From Hysterium pulicare CBS 123377 (lineage: Eukaryota > Ascomycota > Dothideomycetes > Hysteriales > Hysteriaceae): 64,000 nucleotides of DNA. A model generated the notes under the pieces. That model was not told the DNA's origin and ran no database searches. It was given only the letters and a program-made list of their open reading frames with translations. Location: positions 62,001-126,000 of the forward strand of contig AJFK01000576.1 of the NCBI GenBank assembly GCA_000467715.1. The letters are read 5' to 3'. The position numbers were made by a program, and so were the translations under genes. Shown piece by piece: positions 12,101-23,396 of the stretch (positions within the stretch are counted from its first letter, which is position 1; the number at the start of each line of letters is the position of its first letter).

Positions 12101-12891
12101 AAAACATACTTTTAGAAGGTCTACAAAGGTAGTCCAGGAATCCCGGGCCCAGTTCCGAAGTCCACCAGGGCCGCCTGCGCTCTTGACTGCCTTCATTATC
12201 CATTTCTTCTCTTCCCGAGTCTCTTCGTTTTCCGTGCCTTGCGATTCTGTACCATCTTCAGGCGGAGGGATCTCCTGGATAGCTGCAAGAAATTCGGGAG
12301 CCTCCACATAGAGAAGGGAGAAAGCTAGGGTAGTATCGGGGGAGATTGTTGAAAATGAATTCGATGAACTAGGTAGTAGTTCCGCCGAGGAATTTCCTGG
12401 AATGACCACGTCTTGTCCATGAGGTACAGTCTGTGCCGGGTTGAGGGTGCTTGCGTCGGGAAAGACCAAAGTCAGGAGGGCGAGGTCCCGAGTCGTCTTC
12501 TAAGTGTGATTAGAAGCAAGAAACCCTTTGATTTAGAGCTCAGCCATACCTTCTCGACTTTCGTCTGAGTGTTGAATTCTTCGACCTCCCACTTCCAGCT
12601 TGTTTCCTCCCCAACTCTTAATCTCTTGCTTCCTACTACCAACTCATTGAAATCCACTTTTCCGCTGCTTTTCTCGAGAGAACGATCGAAAAGGCCTTGG
12701 TCAAGCACACCTAAGTAGGACGTGCTAGCTAGCACAGCGAGCGTGACAATCGTATGGATAGGATGCTTGCATGCCGTCTTCGAGATTGAGAGGAGATGGG
12801 GAGCGAGTTGCCGATCATACCAGCCCGGCCTGGCGGCTTTCTCACCACCTACATTCTGCCACCGTGAGGGCAAAAGTGAAGACCCGAGCAT
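9137..12891 (-). CDS. HMG1: HMG-CoA reductase
   Basis: Exons, in coding order, 12891-12550, 12499-12110, 12054-9623 and 9545-9137 join in frame to 1190 residues. The enzyme reduces HMG-CoA to mevalonate with two NADPH, the committed step of sterol and isoprenoid synthesis, at the ER membrane. The N-terminus has [15 protein letters not shown] as a first membrane segment. A sterol-sensing-domain-like membrane block begins with exon 3 (about residues 245-410). A linker leads to the catalytic domain (about 700-1130) with [39 protein letters not shown] and GTIGGGT. The tail after [12 protein letters not shown] is Pro/Ser/Gln-rich. The start is set at the ATG of [10 protein letters not shown], as in other filamentous fungi; an upstream in-frame extension has no ATG. 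Phases agree at all three introns (50, 55 and 77 nt). Confidence 0.95.
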
Positions 12892-14139
12892 TATGATTGT
12901 GTTGTTGCGCTTTCCAGTCCGACGTTCCACTGTTCAACGGAAGTTCATAGGCGTACGCGGTCGAGTGGCTGTGCCACGATTCCAGAAACGTGGATCTTAA
13001 GACCGAATTGAGGTGATGTGTACGAGTTACCGGAACCTGGAGGAGATGTTGATCAGTAAATGACTTTTTGGTGCTCGGCGCATGGCACTCGGACTTACTA
13101 TATTATGCTTAGCTGACGAGGTGTTGAAGTCCGTCGCCCAAAAGAGTGAACAGGGTCACGGAGGTCCGAGGGGCGGAGCGTGGCAGGGCAATTGGTGGCA
13201 CGGAGACAGCTGAGTTTGCGGAAAGAAACTGGGGAACTGTTGCGGTTAAGAAATAGGGTTGAAGTGGAGGCAGGATGCCTTTCTACTCGGCGGAGATCAA
13301 GCGTCCATGATGCCGGCCTTGTCATGTATGGTGCGTGCGCCGTTCAAGAAATATTTCGTCCATCAACCTTCTGCCAAGCGTTCAGTCTCACCGCTTTATT
13401 ATCTCACCATCCACACGGGGGCTTTCGGGCTCACGATACAAAGAACAAGAGAGCGCATGTGCACCCGCTTCCTATTGTTCTCTCCCCGCGAGACCCAGAG
13501 TGGCTCAATTGCAGGTGCCGAGGGACGTGTGGCCATGGTACCCGCAAACCTGGAGGCAAAAACTAGAATATGTCCCGCCGTCAGCCAGCGGATCTCAATC
13601 TCCTGCCGTTGAACTTGCGCCACCGACGCCACAGCGGGCATGCGCTCTAGTTCAGTTACTTTGCATTTATCGGCCGAGAGACGCATTTCAACGGCGCGTG
13701 AGGTATTCTCTCACCCGGATAAGGTTATCGATCGGTAGCTTATGAGTACCTTATATCATCCAAATGATATATCGTGTTGTTGTCGGAGAGCGACATCGCA
13801 GTTGCTGTCCTTCGTGGATCGCCAGGAGACGAATCGTCGACAACCAAGGACCTGCCGACCTTGCAGTAGGTCTGGGGATCCACACGGGCTGCTGCATCTT
13901 AGCTTCACAAAACGAGATTTTGTCCCGAGGAAACGCAACCGCAAGTTGAACCATTATTCTATTATAAATCCTCCGAAGCAAAATATGAACGTCTATCCCT
14001 ATCTATCGACGACAATACCTAGCTGTACTCCTCTAATGAGGTGATGCGACAAAACAAGATTGCGACCACATCTATCCCCTGGATTTTACCCAGTCTACTT
14101 CCCTTGGTGAGAGTGCACTGCTAACGCTCTCTTCAATAA
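12892..14139. promoter_or_regulatory. Upstream region of HMG-CoA reductase
   Basis: A 1.25 kb stretch between the HMGR start and the stop of the Gig1-like gene, both on the minus strand. It should hold the HMGR promoter and the Gig1 3' end. Several chance frames up to about 130 codons cross it, none recognisable. I found no exact sterol-response element. Confidence 0.4.
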
Positions 14140-14997
14140 TTACCTTCCAAAATCAATTTCCACCGCTCCAGGCTGCGTTTCAGCGACTTTTACCGCCATA
14201 GGAACATCATTATTGGTGATCTTTTTGACGAATTCCATGTCCGGGTCGTAAAGCATGATATGAAAGTGTTCGACTGCATGGATGGATTTCAGGGACGGCC
14301 AGTTCCTGAACCAGATAACCTAGGGACAGTCAGCAAAGCTCCAAGGACCCAAAAGCTCAGGACCAACGTGATCAGGGTTGGCTCGAGAGCGAAAAGTATT
14401 GTTGACATAGTCGTCAATCGCTCTGCGTGCTTCTCTTGTTAGGTCATCGGTCTCCGGATCATCTTCGAGGTCAAACTTGGTCCAGATAACAAGATGAATG
14501 ATTTTGTCGTTGACTCCGTATGGCCAGTCATTGTAAAGTACTTTCGTATCCTCTGCGTGAAGGTCAGTTCAGAATTTGGTAGGAAGCCTGGATCCTGGAA
14601 AGGCAGCACCTGGATATTGGAAAGGTGCTCCTTTAGGCTTTTTGATTTTCCAATGGAGCCGCTCATTGACGATGAAATTCATGATGGAGCCATAGTCTTT
14701 GGCGAGCTGATAAGTGTATTGTCGATATTTCCGTAAGTCTGAAGGAACACGGTGAAACAGATCGATGCGATTGATCCCTGATGAGATTAGAAACCAGCTG
14801 AGATGTCCAAGTTATTGAGTGTTACTGATAAGCTCCTTGACTTCTGTCCAAGTCATACATTGATAGTCAGCATCTGGGGTGCCAATGATTCTGCGGTCCT
14901 TCTCTCCGCATTCAAGAAGAAAGTCTGGACATTCTGCAGGCCTCTGGTCGCGAGGAACGTTGACCAACCAGAAGGGAAGCGGTTCTTCGTGGGGCAT
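14140..14997 (-). CDS. GIG1: Gig1/DUF3605 family protein
   Basis: Exons 14997-14826, 14777-14610, 14552-14368 and 14319-14140 join in frame to 234 residues. It reads [10 protein letters not shown] and [20 protein letters not shown] at the start. [12 protein letters not shown] and [14 protein letters not shown] follow, then [20 protein letters not shown] and [16 protein letters not shown], all hallmarks of the fungal DUF3605 family. Candida Gig1 is induced by N-acetylglucosamine; the biochemical activity of the family is not established. The start at [10 protein letters not shown] fits the family better than an in-frame ATG 63 bases upstream. The donor of intron 3 (GTTGGT) is weak but its use is needed to restore the conserved HVIWF segment. 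Confidence 0.85.
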
Positions 14998-16195
14998 CGT
15001 GAATGTTTCAAAACATGGAGGAATACAAGTTTCGTGGTTGATATTGCAAGGGTGAGGCAATACCAGGAGGTACCTGGGGACTTGAAGATTGGAGGCGAGG
15101 AAGCTGAGATGTCAGTGCAGGCGGACGTGAGTGGGTCGGCCAAAGGTGGCGAAAGCAGCCTCTCCTATTCATTGCTGCAATTCTCCACTGTTGCGCATGC
15201 TGCATTCTCACCGCACAATACCCACAAGAGTCGGTCTGGTCGAGGCTGTACTCAGCTTTTGTACGTCGGCGTTGCTAGTGTCACGTTATCGAGCCCCTGT
15301 ATCGCATCAAGCAATCAGTCCATCTCTTGTTGGGTGTCGCAGCAAATTTCGGCGAGCAGACAAGCCACTACCCTTGCAACCTTGTAAGACGCACAACGCT
15401 CGGGGTCTGATGCAGCCTCTTCCGGACGGCGAGATATGAACCAGGCCGACTATTGGAGCGCTTACGAAATGAAGCACCGCCAAGCTGGCAGACACGCAGA
15501 CAACCCTCGTGCGTGTGAGGCTCGGTGTTTCCCCCCCATAAACAATTTAGATGAACCGTTAAATGATGTACTCCTAGACTGGCTCCTTGGGCTGGGGTTT
15601 GATAGGAGAAGGCGAGGGTAAGTCGACGGACAACATGTTGCTTGCAGCCGCACTTCTATCTCCAGTCGCGCTGTTTCTCTTTCCTATCTGTCACTGCTCG
15701 TCCATTCTTCGAGCTTGAGGAAGGCGCTTTGAAGGGCTGCTGTCTAGCGTTATCTCTACACTCGTTTCTTATCGTCTTCTTCTCGTGCGCATCACTCGTT
15801 TTGGCACCAGATTCGTCGTTCATTCCTCGTGCTTTCTAAATCCTGTTATCACGAATCCGAACCCTCCACGCGGTAGCATTCCGTTCACGACGATACCAAT
15901 CATTACGGACTCTGGCTTAGAGAGCCTCATCAAACCGTACCATCACGACGACACATCATCCATTCCAGGCTTCTCATCCACCTGACCAAGAACCACACCC
16001 CTTGAGACTAAAGCCACAAGTCTTAACTTCGCGATCGTCCATTCCCTGCCTCAATCGTGGACCTGTCAGTCGAAAAGACTGCCATCACAACATTACGATC
16101 ATCGAAGAACGACCTGTGGACGCTCACAATAAAGCCTATCTCCATTCTATTACCCAAAGTCGATATCAAACTACGTCCTTACCACTTCTATCGCC
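14998..16195. promoter_or_regulatory. Divergent upstream region of GIG1 and the small membrane protein
   Basis: A 1.2 kb region between two divergent starts. No coding sequence is recognised. The right half (15640-16190) is rich in CT and TC runs, as expected of a fungal 5' leader. Confidence 0.4.
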
Positions 16196-16558
16196 ATGGC
16201 CGTTGTTCGCGATCCCGCCTTCTGGCGCCGCTTTTCCTTGGCTGTTCACCTAGATGAAGAGGCACAGAGACCTGAGTTGAAGCACTCGTACGTCATATCC
16301 ATTCCACAGCCTCGCTCTCCGCCGTGCATTCCTCCATTTCATAGATTACTTCATCCCACCTCAATGTCACCTCCCGTAGCTCTCTACTACTTTGCTTGAA
16401 CTAACACTCCCTCCAGAGACTCCTGGCTTGCTCGCGAGAGGAAGAAAGATTCTCGCCGCACCTGCATCTGCTGGATCTTCTGGCTCTGTTTCGCCGGTCT
16501 CGTGGCCGGCGTCGTCATCGTCGTTCTATTCCTCAAAGCGAGAGGCATCATACACTAA
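16196..16558 (+). CDS. Small single-pass membrane protein, conserved in fungi
   Basis: Exons 16196-16287 and 16417-16558 join in frame to 77 residues. The N-terminal half is soluble and aromatic (MAVVRDPAFWRRFSLAVHLD). It is followed by SWLARERKKDSRR, a basic stretch typical of the cytosolic flank of a membrane helix. One hydrophobic segment follows at about residues 50-70, containing a GLVAGVVIVVLFL core. The C-terminus is very short (KARGIIH). I recall similar small proteins in many filamentous ascomycetes but no assigned function. The intron (129 nt) restores the frame with good splice sites, which together with the membrane helix supports a real gene despite its size. Confidence 0.72.
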
Positions 16559-17217
16559 GCCACGAGCACTGCCCCTAAGAGGAAGAAAAGAAGGGTTACC
16601 CGGAGTAATTAGAGGATAATGGGGGAACGGAAAAGTGAAATGAGAGACGAAGCCAACACCAAAAGAGAAGTCGAATGTGGATATGCCGTTTACGGGTTGA
16701 GGTGTTAGGAGACATGCTGGAACAATACGATGTTCCACGGAGTTTGCTGCGTTTTGGGAGGCTGTCCAAAACTTGACATTTTGCTTATGATACCATGAAT
16801 CAGTATTCGATTCTCCATAGATACCTAACATATCACTTACCTTATACCCATCACAAATACTAAAATAGAATTATAACAAATAGGAGCTTGGTCTGACATT
16901 AATTCAAAGTTATGGATTAGGACACTGTAGCCTTTCTCTCGATTGATATGCTATGTAGACACAAGTGAGACTACCTATCCATTTGCCGTGCTTTTTACCA
17001 CCAACGCCGTCCTTTGCACGATGCAAGCTAAAAAGTAAGAGGTATGAACATTGAGAAAGGAGATGGGGATGAATGGGAGCATGAGCATCATGTTAAGAGT
17101 CCATCGTCGAGAGGAAAAAGCCAGAAGTACCTAGTTCTTCGCAAAAGAAATTCCACAACCCAACCTTGTTAAATCTCCAATCACTCGCGGCCACATCCTC
17201 TAGACCAGAGTTTGGGA
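16559..17217. other. Intergenic, no gene seen
   Basis: The convergent 3' flanks of the small membrane protein gene and the U2AF gene. Nothing recognisable apart from short chance frames. Confidence 0.45.
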
Positions 17218-17470
17218 TTACTTAGGTTCGGGTTTCATGCGCAATGCAAGTGAAGAATCGGATGTGAGGTCGTTGACAGAGGGAAATTTCGGGGGTGGTG
17301 TATCTTCCCGATCGCGGGAATTGGGGAAAGGTGTAGGACAATAGTCTAGAGGGAGAGGGCGTTTGGTATCCTCTTGTTTGATGTCGGGCGAGCAAGAGCG
17401 ATCTCGTCGATAGCTATCTATCCGCCCACGGCGATCAGATTCTATCCGCATGGCACTAGAGCGCGGAATC
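17218..17470 (-). other. Possible alternative last exon of U2AF small subunit
   Basis: This segment is open, in phase with the U2AF reading frame if the intron 17471-17601 (GTATTA ... CATAG, 131 nt) is removed. It encodes Arg/Ser/Asp-rich sequence (SDRRGRIDSYRRDRSCS) followed by an acidic, proline-rich end (MKPEPK, stop at 17218-17220). It may be an alternative C-terminus giving a 291-residue isoform, or simply 3' UTR. Sequence alone cannot decide. Confidence 0.4.
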
Positions 17471-17594
17471 CTATGGCCAGGATTAGATTAGATAGAACAA
17501 GAGCCTGGAGACAACTGGGAAACAGGTAACAAAAAAGAGGAAACAAAGGAAGTGTGCGAATTCTAGTAATACAAGTCGCAGTCGCTGAGCCAAA

Positions 17595-18343
17595 TTAATA
17601 CCTCTTCCGCGTAGGCTCCGGACTGGGACTCCTAGACACACTCCTTGGATCCCTACCCCTCTCCTTCAACCACTTCCTCGTCGACATATCAAGGTCTCGC
17701 TCCAGCTCGGGAGTTGGTTCCTTCCTGTGTATAAAGTTGCAGAAGCCACCACGGACGCAGCCTTCGCCACTATTCAGGCGACAACAGGCTTCGCGGAAAT
17801 CGGTGACGGGGGAGAGTTCGCAGTAGATGGGGCGCGCGGCGTACCATCGCGAGTTGAGGGCGTCGCAGGCAGCTTGGGCATCTTCTTCGTACTTGAAGCG
17901 GACGTAGACGTTGCCGATGAGGTCTAAGTACCACCCAATTAGCTTCTAACTCTTCCTATCTATCTGGGAGGGCCGGTAAAACTTACGATCATTGTTATTA
18001 TCGCACACCACGACTTCTTCAACCAGTCCGTATTGACACAGTTCACTCCATATATCCTCATAGAAAGCATCGAAGTGATTCTGGAGCTGGCTCGGGTTCA
18101 TCTTGTTCTTGGGGTCGAAAGCTGGATTCTGGTAGAGGTTGGGTAGAAGGACCGTTTGTGAGTATGAGGGCTTGACGTGTTTTCGCGAGCAGCGGTCACC
18201 ATGTCGGCATGCACCGATTTTGTAGTAGAAACTGCAGTTGACCTGAGGGTCTGATAGTTAGCTTAATCTTTTGAAGGGCACAAAAAGGGATCAGTTACCT
18301 TGTCTTGTTCTGTTCCGAAGATAGACGCGAGATAATTTGCCAT
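17595..18343 (-). CDS. U2AF1: U2AF small subunit (U2AF35/U2AF23)
   Basis: Exons 18343-18299, 18242-17987 and 17923-17595 join to 209 residues starting MANYLASIFGTEQDK. It is the U2AF subunit that binds the AG of the 3' splice site, paired with U2AF large subunit in the nucleus. Visible parts: a first CCCH zinc finger (C-x8-C-x5-C-x3-H in NCSFYYKIGACRHGD), a UHM domain with the LYQNPAFDPKN start and an NVYVRFKYEEDA RNP-like strand, a second CCCH finger ending FCNFIH, and a short RS-type tail (SVSRSPSPEPTRKRY). The length matches the family. An alternative splice from 17602 to 17470 would replace the last residue by about 83 new ones ending at 17218; see findings. Confidence 0.92.
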
Positions 18344-18885
18344 GATGAAGAAACAGTCTCTAGTGAGACGCTCAAAACCAAGGACAATTGGATGTTGTAG
18401 CTTGGAGGGTGAAGTGGCGCTGGGGTTGCGAAGAAATACTTGACGGCGAAGTTCACGATGCCGAGGATTTGAGGATGACAAACTCGCCAAGACACGTGCC
18501 AAGAGAAATTCCAGCTCCGTTACTCAGACCCCACAACCGCGACTTGTGATGGCACTCGGCATCATTGTTAGGCAAACCATCTTGGTGACTCAAGCACGAA
18601 GTAGATGTTGAAGAACTGACTGGATAGCATACTATTTGTGTATGCCACCGCCTGATGGATCCTGAGCTAAACCGCTTTCGGGTCGCTGCCTGCACAGCCT
18701 TTGGCCGATATAAGTAGGACTTAGGCCATCCATTGACATCCAACAAATCCAGAGTTGTCTCATTCAATCACACTGGCTTCTTTCTTTTTGCTGAATTGTA
18801 TTGATCATTTCTCCCTGCATATACCAAGAATATTCTATTACCTTCTGCTTCCTCCATCACTAAATCTGTTGTAAAGATAGCGAGG
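18344..18885. promoter_or_regulatory. Divergent promoter region, U2AF / metallopeptidase
   Basis: 542 bases between divergent start codons. No coding sequence is recognised. It must hold both promoters or a shared one. Confidence 0.5.
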
Positions 18886-21360
18886 ATGTCGCAAGGAGAT
18901 CGGAGGCTAAGCCTCGACAATCTCTCTGATGGGGAGACCGTCCATCAAGTACATTGCTCTTCTTACTTCTAGCAGCTGTAATTGCTGATTACAGTCGCAG
19001 CGTTGTGTGCTCATTTCCGGAAAATGTGCTTCTTTTGACAACGGAGAAGATTTCCTTTCAATATCAACGTTAGCCGCTTATGATTCTGAAACTTTTCCTA
19101 TCCAGAACTGGCCTATTGCTCAAGGCCTATTCAAGGCCCTCGCCATCCTCTCCCCCGGTCCAAATAAACTTGTCCTGACTCACTATCACGATGGTGACCG
19201 CCAATGCTCCGCGGAAGTCAACATTTCATACATACCCTTACTTCAATATCCGCCTCTACATCTCGCCATCTTGGTCGCCAAGGACTCACCTTTACTGATC
19301 GACTGTCCGCCATATAAAAGAGGAGGTTTTTCTTCGGCTCACGCTGACTTGGACGCCGCCATAGCGAAATTTCGCATGTCTGCTTACATGTGGCAAGCCA
19401 TGACCGCAGAAGACATGCGTTCCAAAGGCCTCGGAAGACGCTCTTTTCGGTTGGATGAAGTGTGGGGAGAAGATACTCTAAGTCGGGAGTTCCTCAATGC
19501 TCGATTTGATGATTCTTTAGAAAGCGAGAATGCAATGCGGTCAACGGCTAGGATTCATGTAATACGCATCTCGAAGACAACTGCAGAGATACGTGACGCA
19601 CAACTAGCACAGCAGAATTCGAACGCCCGGCAAAAGACTCAGCTTTTCAATTATTTTCTAGACGCATTGAAAGAAGCCGGAGGTCCGTTTACTTCTTCAG
19701 CGCACCCCATTATTGCCGGTCTCATTCTAGATTCACACTATTCACCGAGCCAAGATCTAATCCTTGGCCATGCGGCGTTGGGCTGCCACAATCCTACCGG
19801 TATTTCTTTAGGCATGTTTGGAAGTCATCTCACATATTCCTGGCCACGATTTCTGGAAGAGATCCCAGCGTGTCTCACGGACACAAGATCGCCAGGCGAC
19901 CGAGTCGGTAATGATAATGGCGAGTGCGGTACAATGTGGGAAGCATGTTCCATCGGCCAAGGGGCTCATATTCATGAAGTCGGCCATGCTTTCGGATCGC
20001 CACATCGTCCCGGTCTTATGGAACGCGGATATGCTCAAGACTGGCCTAAGAATTTCCTTCCAAAGACAGCATATTGTGCGCATAAGAAATCAGAGGGTGT
20101 TCTAGTGACAAATGACACACCTAACAATGCACGATGGAACCTTATCGACGCGCTGGCTTTCCACGTTATGCCTCACTTCAGACTCCCTACCGACCCGATG
20201 ATGCCCGCAAATATTCGAAATGCCACTCCTACGATACAGGTCTCATACGACGGTGACGATGATCTTCGCATGACTCTAGAAGTGGACTGTCCTGCCGGAA
20301 TAGCCCGAGTCCAATTCGACAATGAAACAGAACAAAAACCTTCAGTGACCGAGCCCATGAAAATGCTCCGCTTCACAACTGAAGACCTCGAAACGCGCTT
20401 CGACCGAGCAGAACCACTGAAACTCCATCTTCTCGGCATGAATGGCAAAGAGAACACGATCTCTAACGTTTGGAAACTCCTTGCCAACACCACATTTATT
20501 CGCATTCCTGGCACAAACTTGAAGCTCTACAAACGCTCCATATATTCTGATCGGCTTGAGACTATGGGCGAGAACGAACAAGTGTGGGAATGGGCTCAGC
20601 TGTTGAAGGAGAGAGGGCCGGATGGGAGTTTGTACAGAGCAACGAAGATCGATATGAGAGTAGGATGTATATGGGATGGCGGAGTGGTATATTATGAGGA
20701 TGGTCATAAGAGTCATTGGGGACCCATGAAGCTCTCTAACGGGAGGGAACATCACTTTGGTAGGCATTAATTTGCAAGGCTTTCTAATCCAATCGCACGC
20801 TAACAGGTTTAAGGTGGGCACGCGTCCCAAGTCATTGACCTTCCTCCAAATGTATCCATCAAAAAGATAGAAGTCAACCGTGGCCGCGGTCAGGGTGTCA
20901 TGGACGGCATCCGCATGCACCTCGCAGACCGCGAAAGAACCGTCAAAGGCGAACTCAATGCTCGTGGTAACTCCAACGTTCTTAAACTTGAGCCAGGCCC
21001 TAATGAAGTGATTGTGGGGTTCTATGGCAAGAATGAGTATGAGCGAAATTTCTCGGGTGTGCTGGAGTTTGGGATAATCACTGCGCCGAAGGATGTGGGG
21101 ATTGAAGGATTGCCGGAGAAGGTGTTTGATTTACCAGAATTGAGGAATACGGATGGGGGAGTTAGGCAGGTGAGCGACCATACCAAGTGACCGAATGGGA
21201 GTGCAATGAAAGAAGGTTGCTAACGATAACGACTCGGTAGTAGGGCGAAACTTATCATACGACCAATTCTGAGAGTGACGAAGAATACAACGACGAAGAA
21301 GAAGATGATGATGATAAAGATTTCGAAGGCGATGAGTTACCGAATCCTTCAACAATTTGA
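18886..21360 (+). CDS. Putative zinc metallopeptidase with jacalin-like domain (YIL108W family)
   Basis: Exons 18886-18948, 19001-20759, 20814-21169 and 21244-21360 join in frame to 764 residues. The zinc site HEVGHAFGSPH lies at residues 346-356 and fits HExxHxxGxxH, so it keeps all ligands. It belongs to the fungal peptidase family represented by yeast YIL108W, whose substrate is unknown to me. The C-terminal part (about 610-735: HASQVIDLPPN, KKIEVNRGRGQGVMDGIRMHL, VIVGFYGKNE) looks like a jacalin-type beta-prism, a carbohydrate-binding fold. The last exon adds a very acidic tail (DEEYNDEEEDDDD). The small first exon is chosen because MSQGDRRLSLDNL joins at phase 0 to RCVLISGKC, the conserved start of the domain. 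No signal peptide is evident. Confidence 0.85.
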
Positions 21361-21456
21361 GATAATTAGTTTGGTAATCCATATAACCCTCGATAAAGAT
21401 ATGGCTCCAAAAAAAGATAACATTCAAACAAAAAGTCAAAACCCAATTTCAACTGA

Positions 21457-22578
21457 CTAAAGGGAAACCACAACTTTCTTCGCCGAAACACCCTTCCTCT
21501 GGAAGTCCAGCGCCTCCTGAATATACTCCAGCCCCTTCCCTACAACATGCGGCTCAGGCGCCGCAACGAATGTCCCCATCGCAAGTGCTTCAGGGAGATA
21601 GTCCTCATAAACCGCCTTCCCCAACCCATTAAACCCAAGCGTATTCCCAAAGATAAAACCCGACCTGATCCCTCTCACCTTACACTGAACCCAATGTTTG
21701 ACCATCCAGCTCATGTACGTGTACACCGTTTTCAATACCACAAATCTCTTCGGAACCGGATCCGGATTAGGATATGTAGCCATAGAGAGAACTTTATCGC
21801 CCTCACAATTCGCTAGAACGTCCATACAGGCGTCTGCGGCACCGGGGCCAATCGATATCGCGCCGCCTATAGCCTTACCCTTGAACGCCGCGATGATGTC
21901 GTTAACGACGGTTTTGCTATTGTAGTCGAAGGCCTGGCTGGCACCGAGCTTCTTGACGAGTGAGAAGTTTCGTGGGGAGCAGGTTGTTATGATCTCGTAG
22001 CCGGATGCTCGGGCAAGTTGAATGGCGTTGCAGCCGACGCTGGTCGACCCTCCCCAAATGAGTAGGGTCTTGCCGGTGAGTTTGGGGCCTAGAGATGGGT
22101 ATGGGAGAGCGAGTTGGTCTTTTTCGAAGAGGCCACAGGCCGCGGTGGAAAGACAAAGAGGAATAACAGAAGCTTCCTCATAGGACAGTGTCTGGGGGAT
22201 CGGAGCCGCCATATGCCCCAACAACACCGTGTACATCTGAAACCCTCCCTCGGCGCTACTATTCCTCTTCTCACCCATACCCATCGCGTGACCCAGGACT
22301 CGATCCCCAACCTTGAACCTGGTGATGCCTTTGCCTACTTCTACCACTTTCCCCGCTATATCGGTGCCCATTACGAAGGGGTATTTGATCCAACCGAACA
22401 TAAAGTCACCCATATCAGATTGGCCTTTTATCCATTCGATAGGATTTATGGCAACAGCGTGATTTTTGACAACTATCTCATTTTCCTTCGGAGAGGTGTA
22501 AGGGGCCGGACCAACTTCTATGGGATGCCCCTTTGCAGCGGTCATGTAGGCTGCGGTGTTGGTGGGTTGTTTGTCCAT
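21457..22578 (-). CDS. MDR-family zinc-type alcohol dehydrogenase / enoyl reductase-like
   Basis: An intronless gene of 373 residues. It has the GroES-like N-terminal half (NEIVVKNHAVAINPIEW, GTDIAGKVVEVGKGITRFKVGDRV) and a Rossmann NAD(P) fold (LLIWGGSTSVGCNAIQLARASGYE near residues 175-200). The catalytic zinc cysteine and the structural-zinc cysteine loop of classical alcohol dehydrogenases are not visible, so it is probably a zinc-free quinone or enoyl reductase. LovC-type trans-enoyl reductases belong to this group, but no polyketide synthase lies in the window, so a link to secondary metabolism is not supported. The downstream metallopeptidase is convergent, with its stop 96 bases away. 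Confidence 0.85.
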   Translation of the reverse strand: MDKQPTNTAAYMTAAKGHPIEVGPAPYTSPKENEIVVKNHAVAINPIEWIKGQSDMGDFMFGWIKYPFVMGTDIAGKVVEVGKGITRFKVGDRVLGHAMGMGEKRNSSAEGGFQMYTVLLGHMAAPIPQTLSYEEASVIPLCLSTAACGLFEKDQLALPYPSLGPKLTGKTLLIWGGSTSVGCNAIQLARASGYEIITTCSPRNFSLVKKLGASQAFDYNSKTVVNDIIAAFKGKAIGGAISIGPGAADACMDVLANCEGDKVLSMATYPNPDPVPKRFVVLKTVYTYMSWMVKHWVQCKVRGIRSGFIFGNTLGFNGLGKAVYEDYLPEALAMGTFVAAPEPHVVGKGLEYIQEALDFQRKGVSAKKVVVSL

Positions 22579-23396
22579 TTCCGAGAAAAAGTAAGAGCGG
22601 AACTGGGATTGAGATAGAGAACTGAATCTAAGAAGACGAATATTCTTTGAGAGAAAAAGCTGAATCGACTGAATGCTGGAATGGGTATCTTGTAGTATGA
22701 CTTCCCTTAGATGGAAGCATCGAAGGTTTTATATACTCGATTGGCGAACCCACCATAGGCCTATATTTCGTCAAGAATTCCTCCATATCGGTCTTACGGC
22801 CAGTCTGGGGGAATCGCCCACACAAAGAATTGTATGAATGTCCTCTTGAAGGCGGACACTATGGACGGCGGAATGTTACTTCGCCTTCTTGAAGCGACTT
22901 CTGATTGGTTTAGATAGTAAACGTGACCGGGACAATGGCGGGCCGACCTCGACATCGGCAAGTCGGCGTTGGAACCGGGGGAATAAATGTCTGATCTGCT
23001 ACACTTCTCGCAAGCATCGGATGTCAATTCAGCTTCTAACTAACTGTACTATATCTGACGACATTTTGCGCTACTTAGTCGCTTTCGCCATCATTCAAAA
23101 CTACGCCACGCTTTCAGACAGGCTTAAATAGGGGACTTTGCTTTCATCCTTTTGTCTATTCCGAGTAATTTGCGTGGCTTGATCGTAATACGGCTACTAC
23201 ACGTTCCCTAGATATCTCTCTCATGTCTAAGCAGCTCGAAAGGATGTGATGGTATCGACTTTTGACAAAAACATATGAAGATACGGAACTCATTATGGCT
23301 ACGTCTATGGAGACAGGGTACCTGATAAATCCATACAGGTGTCTCAAATCCAATGGCTTCATATTCTGCACATCCAATCCAGCCTCCATCTATGGT
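22579..23396. other. Intergenic, no gene seen
   Basis: About 0.8 kb upstream of the MDR reductase. The last 150 bases before its start should hold the promoter, including a TATATAC-like stretch near 22730. Short frames here have no recognisable product. Confidence 0.4.

Noticed and set aside
13395-13420. TCACCATCCAC upstream of HMG-CoA reductase, resembling a sterol-response element
   Set aside because: It differs from the fungal SREBP consensus in spacing, so it was not called.
22628-22825. A minus-strand frame reading CGRFPQTGR, like the Cys2 start of SRAP/HMCES proteins
   Set aside because: The codon before the Cys is TTG, not ATG, and no further SRAP motif follows.
22880-23060. A CLIC/RKHR stretch on the plus strand, like a Zn2Cys6 cluster
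   Set aside because: Only two of six cysteines are present and the frame has no linker or domain.
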